Shown here piece after piece: positions 55,960 through 64,000 of a stretch of 64,000 nt of DNA (positions are counted from its first letter, which is position 1; each line of letters starts with the position of its first letter). The notes under the pieces are model-generated. The model was not told where the DNA came from and ran no database searches. It saw only the letters and a list, made by a program, of their open reading frames with translations. The stretch is from Haberlea rhodopensis (Eukaryota > Streptophyta > Magnoliopsida > Lamiales > Gesneriaceae), in the NCBI GenBank assembly GCA_907163345.1, contig CAJQUN010000494.1:186001-250000 (forward strand). The letters run 5' to 3'. The translations under genes and the position numbers were made by a program.

Positions 55960-57075
55960 CTAAGTCACATAATCCTCCTACCCCCCTCCACGCACTGGCG
56001 CTCCGGCCGCGAACTGGCGAACTCGGTGCGCGTGCGGCGCATTAAGGCGACTTAAGAATTTCTAGTTCGCGCTTTAAGAATTTCTAGTTCGCGCACTAAG
56101 ATTTTATAATTCGCGCACTAAGATTTCCTAATTCGCGCATTAAGATTTACTAAGTCGCGCACTAAGTTACTAAGTCTTGTTAATCATCCTTAATTCTCCA
56201 TTATTATTTTTTTTGTAATTATAAAAAAATTCTTCGATTTTGGGTTTAGATGAATTTTTATGGTTTCTAGGTATTTCGGGTTGGTAAGAAAATTATATTA
56301 TATGGTAAATAGATAGATAATGAATCATGAAAAAACATAATAACATATGAAAGATTAAAATATGTGATAAAAGAAAGTATGATAAATCTGTGATTTTGTA
56401 ACATTTTTGCGGAGTAAATAATAATAAATTTGATATCTTAGTTTTTGCATGAAAATTAATAGAATAACTTTATAAATAAAGCTTTTATTTTTATTGAGTT
56501 AATTTAAATGTTTATATTAGTCATTTCATAAAGTAATAATATAAGTCTCCGGAAATAATATGAGTCATTTTTAATAAATTCATACTATTACCAAACATGT
56601 TGAAATAAATATGAACAATTTGGTTTCATTTTTCAAATTCGTTAATTTATATCTTAAAATAAACAAAACTTTAATACTTCATTTCTATTTCTACAATATA
56701 TTTTTCGGAGAATTCTTACTAGACGAACGATCAAATACAAGATTCAAATTACGTTGTATCACTTGCTATAACATTTTTGCAAAGCTGCAAATTTTAGATT
56801 CATCAATAAATCTAAGCTGCAAACACCAAAGTTGTTAAGAACTTCATATTGTAAATTTGTAAATAATATAATAATGATGTGAGTTTGTTAAATATGATGT
56901 ATATTATGTATGTTTAACTTCATTTCATCAGTGTGTATGTATATATATTTATTTATTTATTAATTTTAATAGGCGCATTAAGGCGCATCCGCACTCAATT
57001 TTTTTGCAAATTGACGCACTCACGCATCCGCATCCGCATCCGCATCCGCTCCCGCATCCGCCTTATGTGACTTAG
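55960..57075. mobile_element. Non-autonomous DNA transposon, family C copy 2 (inverted)
   Basis: 1116 bp with the same 13-bp ends (CTAAGTCACATAA / TTATGTGACTTAG) and an 8-bp duplication GGTATAAG at 55952-55959 and 57076-57083. It is the reverse complement of copy 1: the GCGCG array (56045-56170) is at its left and a (GCATCC)n hexamer run (about 57023-57060) at its right. The hexamer run is longer than in copy 1. A 75-codon frame inside has no protein character. Confidence 0.9.
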
Positions 57076-57083
57076 GGTATAAG

Positions 57084-57688
57084 TCAATGGGTATTGGCAT
57101 TATGATCTAATACTAAAATTGCTAAAGAAAAAGAATATTTAAATCAAAGATTGACTTGTAGGGATATATCAATCTTTTCACATTGTATAGAAATATTTTT
57201 TTTTTTTGAGTATATTATATTATATAGAGTGTTTACTTGAATTAATTATTATTTCACCTCAAATTGAGACTCACCCTTTCTTTTTCAGGGGATTTTGAAA
57301 GTCACTATATTTTCGTTATTATTTCTCGATACTTGTAGCAACTAACAACGTCCTCGTGTAAATAGCAAATAACAAATAGCAAATAGCAAATTGCAAATAG
57401 CACATAGTATCTCAATATTGTATTATACACTAGTGTTTATAAACAAAGAAGAAAAACTATGGTTTTGGTTTTCTAATTATCATTTGGAGTTTGATAGTTT
57501 AATTAGTTAAGTCTTAGTTTGCTATCTTTATTTTTTTGTAGTTTAGTCTTATTTCTGAAGTGACACCAATGTAATGCTGACGTGACACCGACCATTGCAG
57601 ACATGATATCAGGTATTGTTGGCGTGTCCGATGCACGTCAGGATTCCCATAAAAAATGGACTTAAATTGTAAAAAAAATGGAAAGATA
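57084..57688. other. Gene-free interval with AAATAGC microsatellite
   Basis: At 57358-57410 a heptamer-like run of AAATAGC, CAAATAAC and CAAATTGC repeats about seven times. A 28-bp direct repeat of 55909-55936 lies at 57092-57119, just outside the family C element. No gene is supported. Confidence 0.5.
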
Positions 57689-60600
57689 TTTAAAATATAT
57701 TTCAACCAAGATAATCTTGATTGATGAGCATAACTTCATGATTTAAATGAAGAAGACTTGGAGTACGAATGAAGAATAACAAAGAGATTGAGAATTTTCC
57801 AGTGTATTGAAAAATAAAATTGAAGAAGTTTTCTACTAATGAATCATTTTCTACCTATATATAAAAAAATAGAAATTAAAATATTTGTACAAATAAATGA
57901 AATAATGTTCATGCATTGCATTGAATGTAACCAATTCTTCTCTCTCATTCCTGATATGAACGATTTATGTTACTACTATCATCTAACCACTTTGCAACTC
58001 CCTTCCAATGCTTATTTTCTCCTGTGTGCTCCTTCATTTTTGCTATCGGTTGCTTGACGCTCCCCCTCAAAATGGCCGTGTATGTTTAACAAGCTCATCT
58101 TGGATAGTAAAGACATAAATCCAGGACCTCCCAATGCTTTGGTGTATATTTTTGCTAGTTGATGTCTCGATGATATGTATATCATGTTAACTATTCCAGC
58201 TAACACTTTTTCTCTAATGAAGTGACAATCCAATTCTATATGCTTGGTACATTCATGAAACATTGGGTTTCTCGTTAAATGGATAGCTGATTGATTGTCA
58301 CAGAACAATGATATTGGCTCCTCAACATTCAAACCAATGTCTTCCAATAATTTCTGAAGCCAAATGATCTGGCTGTAGTATGCGCCAAAGCTTTGTACTC
58401 CGCTTCAGTGGAAGATCTCGAGATTGTGCTTTTTCTTAGATTTCTAGCTTATTAAAGAGCTACCGAGGAATATGCAAAAACCTGTGATTGATCTTCTCGT
58501 ATCCGGGCATGCTGCCCAATCACCAAAACATCTAAGTTCCAAAGATGATTGGGAAGAGTAAAATAGGCCTTGATCGATGGAACCTTTCAAGTATCTCAGT
58601 ACTCTATGTGCAGCAGTGAGGTGTTTCGTGGCTTATTCATGAATTGACTCAGAACATTGACAAACATAGGTAATGTCAGGTCTTCTAATTGAAGATAGAT
58701 CAATCGTCCAATTAACCTCCTGCACATACGGGATTATGAATGTAATCTTTGGACAAGCTTGATAACTTGCGATTTTGTTCCATGGGAGTTGCCGAAGCTT
58801 TGCAACCAAGCAAACAAACATCTTCTAATGTTTCCAGGGTGTATTTTCTTTGGCAAATATGAATATGCCTTTGGATGATCTAGCAATCTTCAAGCCAGGG
58901 AAGTACTTCAAGATTCCTAGGTTACCTTGAAGTAACCATGCATATATTTTTTAAATGACTCAATCAATTCCAAATCATCGCAAGCGATCAATATGTCGTC
59001 AACATATACCGGAAGGATTATGAAGCCCGAATCATCTTTCCTAGTAAACAACAAGTAGTCTGCTTTTGATTGTTGAAAATCAATCGATAGAAGAGAAGTA
59101 GTAAAGGTAGAGTTCCACTGCCGTGAAGTTTGTTTCAATCCATAAAGAGATTTGTATCTTCATCTAATTTCTCATGAAGGCATGTATTGTGTATGTCTAG
59201 CTGATGGATATGAACATCATAAATTGAAGCAACAACTATGGATCATACCGTGGTGGTTTTAGCCACTGAACTAAAGGTCTCCGTGTAATCAATACCTTCT
59301 CACTGTGTAAATCCTTTAGCAACAAGGTGTGCCTTGTGCTTGTCTATAGAACCATCAAATTTGAGCTTGATTTGAAAAATGTACCTACATCCAATAGCCT
59401 TCTCACTAGGATGTAAGTTATTGACAGTCCAGGTATTGCTGGACTCCAAACAACAGGTTCAGAAGAAATGCATATTTCCAATGCTGGGATTGCATTGCAT
59501 CATCATAAGATGTGGGTTCTTTGTGAATGAACAAAGCTAAGGCATATGCGGAATGAGTGGAAGATAAATGGTGTATGAGAGATAATTATGTAATGAGTAG
59601 GAAATGGACGGATGTGGTTGTGGAGTGCATGTGAGTAGGTGACAATGATATTCTCTAAGATAAGTTAGAGGATTCCTTAATACGAGACGTACATCGTAAA
59701 AGAGGTAAGGCATGAGTAGGGTCCTCAATAGCATATGGCTCATGATCAGGAGGTGGGGTGAGGGATGTGGGGATTGTGGTAGAGGATGGTGATTAAGGTG
59801 GAACAGGAGATTGAGGCATTGAGTTGATATCTTGAGAAGGGTTTCCATAATCTGAGAATGTTGGTGAGAGGGGATTGGTGAGGTATGAGGAGAATCCTTG
59901 GAACAAAATGATTGAGCAAATTGAAAGACAAGCTCAAAGAAAGTGATGTTGCGAGAGATGTGGATGTCTTGGGTTTTCAAATCATAAACTTTGTTCTGTT
60001 TGATTCCAGCAGGATAACCTAAGAAGATACATCTATGGGATCGGGAGTCAAATTTAGTTCGTTGGTGTGGAAGGGTAGTGATGTAACAAAGAGACCCGAA
60101 AACGCGCAATTGAGAGTATGAAGGTGTTGAACCATGTAAGACTTCATGAGGTGTTTTATTGCCTAGAATGGGGGTTGGTGTTCTGTTTACGATGTGTGCA
60201 ACAGTTAAAATGGCATCTCCCCAAAATTTTAAAGGTAGGGATGCTTGGAACAGAGGGCCCTAGCAATATTGAGTATGCGTTGGTGTTTACGTTCCACAGT
60301 CCCATTTTGTTGTGTGGTGTAAACACAAGATTTTTGGTGAATGATTCCCTGGGTTTTGAAAAAAATCGGTCATTTCAAACTCAAGACCATTATCTGTGCG
60401 AATACATTTGAAATTGGGTTAGAATCATAATGATGAAATTTTGTAAAATGGGTCGATTTTCTTATTTATATTTCATCAAATAAACCCAAGTTATGCGGCT
60501 ACAATCATTGATTGTGGTGAGAAAGTATTGATGACCGTTCATTGAAGGTTGTGAATAAGGGCCTCAAATATCTAAATGTATTAAATTAAAATGATGAGAT

Positions 60601-62231
60601 GAGACACTGTTACTATGTGAAAAGGATGGCTTTCTTTGTTTTGCCTTTTGACAAACACCACACTGACTTGGAAAATCAGTATAAAGTAAATCAGAACATT
60701 TTGATTGAACTAACTTTATTATTTGATTGGATAAATGACCTAATCTTAAATGCCATAAAGGAAAATCTTGTTGCTCAACTTGATTGACTTGGGAGGTAGA
60801 ATGAGGCAGCAATGAGGATGAGTTGATGTTTTGATCCCTATGATTGAGGTGTAGGTGATAAAGAACGAGGTTTAAAACGAATATTTTCATATGGTCTTAA
60901 TGAATTTGAAGTTGGCAGGAAAGCCAATCAAGCGATAACAAGTCTCTTTGGTATGGTTGGTTTTCCACAATTATCACAGGTGATTTCCTTTTTCTGGGCA
61001 GAAGTATGCTGAAATTTAGCCAATGCGGAGGATTCCATAGGTGGCATGAGTGTGGCCTTGACTTGTCGATGTCTCTCCTCCTGCAAGACCATAACAAATG
61101 TTTGATCTATTGTAGGCGTGGGATTCATTAATAGGATCTGCCCTTTCACTCCTTCATAAGTGTCCCTATCAGAAACTTAAAAACGTTATTGGACGTCTGG
61201 ACATCTCTGACATCCTTGAGTGCATTACATGTACATAACTCACATGTACAGCAAGGTATAGGACGATAGTTACATAACTCCTCCCATAAAGTCATAAGGC
61301 TAGTGAATTAATCATTGATAGACAGAGATCCTTGAAGCAAAGAGTTGAGTTGTTGTTGTAGCTGCTAAATTCGTATATAATCGGGCTGTGAGAATCGAAT
61401 CCGGAGCTTGTCTCATACTTCCTTGGCAGAGTTGATGTATAAAACACTGGAAGTTATCTCCCTGATGACTGAGTTGATGATCCAGGATATAAGAAGATTG
61501 TTACACCTTATCCAAGGAATATATAAGGTGTCCCTGATGGCTGGTGTAGTGATACTCCCATCAAGGAAGCCGAGTTTATTTGAGATGGTCAGAGTAAACA
61601 CCCTATGCCAGGTAATGTAATTTGAGTCATTAAGAGGTGGCGTGATGACAATGGTGTTTGTATTGTCATTAGGATGGAGATAAATGGCTGACTGGGATCT
61701 TCAGTGGGTGTGGCATCCTGACGAGTAGCAGATGAGCGAGATGAAGAGCCATCATCGGAAGTAATTGAGGTGAAGTAATGATGCAGAAAAAAAGAAAAAA
61801 ACAAGAAGGGTCGTATATGGATCAAGTGCAATAACTTGAATGGCTCTGGTACCATGTAAAACATATTTCAATCCAGATAATCTTGATTGATGAGCAGAAC
61901 TTCATGATTTAAATGAAGAAGACTGAGAGGGCGAGAATGAAGAATAACAAAGAGATGGAAAATTTTCCAGTGTATTGGAAAATAAAATTGAAGAAGTTTT
62001 CTACCAATGAATCATTTTCTACCTATATATTGCAAAAATAGAAAGATTAAAGTATTTGTACAAATAAATGAAATTATGTTCACGCATTGCATGCCCTGTA
62101 ACCAATTCTTCTATCTCATTCCTGGTGTGAACGATTTCTAATGCTAGTGTCATCTAACCACTTTGCAACTCCTTTCCAATGCTGATTTGTTTCTCACATG
62201 CTCCTTCATATTTGCTATCAGTTGCTTGACA
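57689..62231 (-). mobile_element. Ty1/copia LTR retrotransposon, decayed
   Basis: LTRs of about 371 bp (57689-58059) and 377 bp (61855-62231) on the minus strand frame a 3.8-kb interior. The right LTR, the 5' one on this strand, is followed by PBS TGGTACCAGAGCC (61854-61842), one base off the tRNA-iMet site. A TTGAGGGGGAG purine tract (58069-58060) precedes the other LTR. Flanks AGATA (57684-57688) and AAATA (62232-62236) match at 4 of 5 positions. The LTRs differ by many substitutions and small indels, so it is much older than the LARD. Its domain order (gag, protease region, integrase, RT, RNase H) is copia type. Confidence 0.85.
58012..61864 (-). pseudogene. Copia gag-pol polyprotein remnants
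   Basis: In order on the minus strand: a gag fragment with a CDNCGKPTIPKR-like partial knuckle (about 60990-60930), GAG pre-integrase with LPLWHLRLGHLS and CGVCQKAK (60780-60600, HHCC zinc site), integrase C-terminal block VFGSLCYITTLPHQRTKFD (60109-60040), RT with the YVDDILIACDD motif (about 59000) and SRRPDITYVCQ (58680), and RNase H with LFCDNQSAIHL (58310-58260). Many frameshifts and stops separate the pieces. Its product would have been the retrotransposon polyprotein; none can be made now. Confidence 0.8.
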
Positions 62232-62329
62232 AAATAAATGACTAAGACTCAGTTTTGACCATATATATGACCAAATCGCAAAGACAGAAATATATAAGAT
62301 GAGCATTGCAATTTTTGACAACTAAGTCT

Positions 62330-63377
62330 CCAATTCCATTGCTTATCCATCACTTGGAGGAAGCATTCCCTCTAAGAAGGAAGAAAACAAGGCAAGTGCA
62401 CGCTCAGGTTGGTAACTCTGTACAAAATGTTCATCTCCACGTAATTGTGTTGTTTTAAGTTTACAAAAATCCCTTTTAAGTTTATGACGGTTTGGTTTGT
62501 AATTGTGTTGTTTTTAAGAATTAAATCAAATAACTAGGGCGCATAATGAGCGGCATAACTCTCCCCGGTTATGTAGAATCTCTGGTTTTATACTTGGGAA
62601 ATCTTTTCAACCAGTTCACTAAAACTTAGTAGGAATCTGCTGCTGTTTTTTTCTCCTGTCATACAAGTGATGTATTCGAGTACGAGAATCCAACTCTAGC
62701 AGGAGATTTCCAGGAATATAATATTTTCCACTGCATAAAATTTGTTCATGTCATACTGAAATATATAAAAAAAAAAACAAGAAATTTAAAATGGAAAATC
62801 GAATACTTACAATTGTTCCAAACATTTTTGTTATGCCAAAGCTTTTCGATTTGGATGTAGTCGGAAATGTCCAAGTTCTCTCAATGATCCTGCTGCTGTT
62901 GAAGAGCATCCAGTCCTGGATATTCAAGATGTTTCTACAAGTTTCTGGTGGAAAAAAAACATGGAATTTAAAATTTTGAACCTTTATATCAGTCAAATGT
63001 TCCATTAACCTCCATTTAACCACAACACTAAAGGCTTTGTAGACGAGCCTTCAGACTTGGTTAACCAATAAAACAGTGCACGCCCTGTAGTATGATCGAT
63101 TGTATTGTAATCCAAACACTGAGAAAAGTTCGTCGTCGATGGACCAGGCAACAACAGTATTCGATCTGCATCTCTTAGCCCTCCTGAGGTGCTATGTATA
63201 TCGGTGAATATTCAGTCGAAACATCTTCAATGTCGTGATTTTGTGATACTTTTGTCCTTCAAAACTTAACGAATGCTTCAAGAACAACTCGTTCTTGGCC
63301 GCCATAGCATTGCACTGAAGCCTACAGATACATAACATAAAGGATAACATAAAGGAAAACAAGAAAACCCCTTTCAT
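62330..63377 (-). pseudogene. Serine carboxypeptidase-like pseudogene (exons 4-7 deleted)
   Basis: A tandem duplicate of the gene at 51728-54351. Exon 1 (from ATG at 63377, MKGVFLFSFMLSF, to about 63003), exon 2 (about 62930-62815) and exon 3 (about 62735-62475) are recognisable by DNA similarity but carry shifts and stops. Exon 8 (62445-62340) is joined almost directly to the exon 3 end, so exons 4-7 are gone, along with the catalytic Asp region. The upstream 120 bases also match the intact gene's promoter. It cannot encode an active enzyme. Confidence 0.85.
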
Positions 63378-64000
63378 ATTTGCTATGAAACCTACACAAC
63401 AGAAGTCTTGTTTCATTTGTATGTATGTTTCTTAGACATTTATTAAACAAGAATATCATTGTTTCTTATTGTTGGACTTGCCTATGATTAGTATAGTCAA
63501 TGTATTAGAACATCTGGAGATGACGCATGCATGTCGCCCTCCCTGAATAAGTTAGTACAATGTAATAAGCCTCAAAGGCTAGCTACAATAATCCGAGTCT
63601 AAAATGGTTGTAGGAATGAATAGTACTACATCTTGTTTTGGGTATTGGCCAATCAATCCTGATTTTGGGGTGGGCCCTCGTGCCCCATGCTTTGTTTATG
63701 ATTATCATTATGATTATCATCTGTGTTCCTTCTAGGGTTCTCAGTCGCCACCGCTCTCGTTTCTTTCATCTTTCTGCAAGAGCAAAACACTACCCAATTT
63801 GCTTCTTATCATTCACGATTGATTTCCTTTCTGTTGCGCCTTAAAATGCTACAACTCTCATTCTTCTATTTTAAATAAAATTATCGATTTTAGTTTTGAT
63901 GATTACAAAACCTATGCATTTTGTACTAATGATTTTTATTGAGTATGCAGCATAAGTTATCATCAATTTTGAAGATTGTCGAAGTTTCGTAATGCCAAAG
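63378..64000. other. Pseudogene upstream copy, then a possible promoter of an off-edge gene
   Basis: 63380-63520 duplicates the promoter of the intact carboxypeptidase gene. From about 63660 the character changes: GGTGGGCCC (a TGGGCC-type TCP site), TCTAGGGTTCTC (telo-box-like) and a CT-rich stretch look like the 5' end of a plus-strand housekeeping gene. No convincing coding frame follows within the window; the 68-codon frame at 63638-63844 has no protein character. The gene, if any, lies to the right. Confidence 0.3.

Overview
This window is nuclear DNA from a flowering plant, most likely a eudicot. The evidence is intron-split plant genes with GT-AG junctions, a DUF1645 protein, a P-class pentatricopeptide repeat (PPR) protein and a dense load of plant transposons. 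I cannot name the species. Five genes look intact: an ARMC6-type armadillo protein (minus, 8 exons, 9576-13270), an SCNM1-type minor-spliceosome zinc-finger protein (plus, 3 exons, 34573-35455), an EMB2745-type PPR protein (plus, intronless, 37059-39380), a DUF1645 protein (minus, intronless, 47370-48413) and a serine carboxypeptidase-like protein (minus, 8 exons, 51728-54351). The exon models of the split genes were built by hand. Each closes to a whole number of codons (1386, 645 and 1449 nt).

The rest is mobile DNA. Region 1-1636 is one end of a hAT transposon with a broken transposase. Region 2009-7016 is a pol-less Athila-like Ty3 element laid out as LTR fragment, gag region, full LTR, second gag region. 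A 348-bp TRIM lies just downstream of the ARMC6 gene. Two relics of one hAT family lie at about 13420-16195 and 32740-34340. Between them sits a decayed endogenous caulimovirid (about 16480-32470, minus strand). It is split by a non-coding LTR element (LARD, 21554-30437) with 2583-bp LTRs, a CAGCA target duplication and a tRNA-iMet primer site, and separately by a 572-bp hAT MITE.

From 39.4 to 51 kb the gene-poor DNA holds two copies of one MITE family, a DNA element with a 20-unit CATGCA-bearing array, a 5'-truncated LINE, the first of two inverted non-autonomous elements with 8-bp target duplications, and a 137-bp foldback. From 51.7 to 63.4 kb there is a tandem serine carboxypeptidase pair: an intact gene and a copy lacking exons 4-7. 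They are separated by a SINE, the second inverted element and a decayed Ty1/copia element. Two more SINE-like inserts sit head to tail in intron 5 of the intact gene.

The genes do not form a pathway; they are independent loci among nested insertions. The most unusual material is the LARD with its palindromic GCGATCGATCGC array (related palindromes occur in the unrelated Athila-like LTR), the CATGCA array, the mirrored element family carrying GCGCG arrays, and the three-copy SINE target site.
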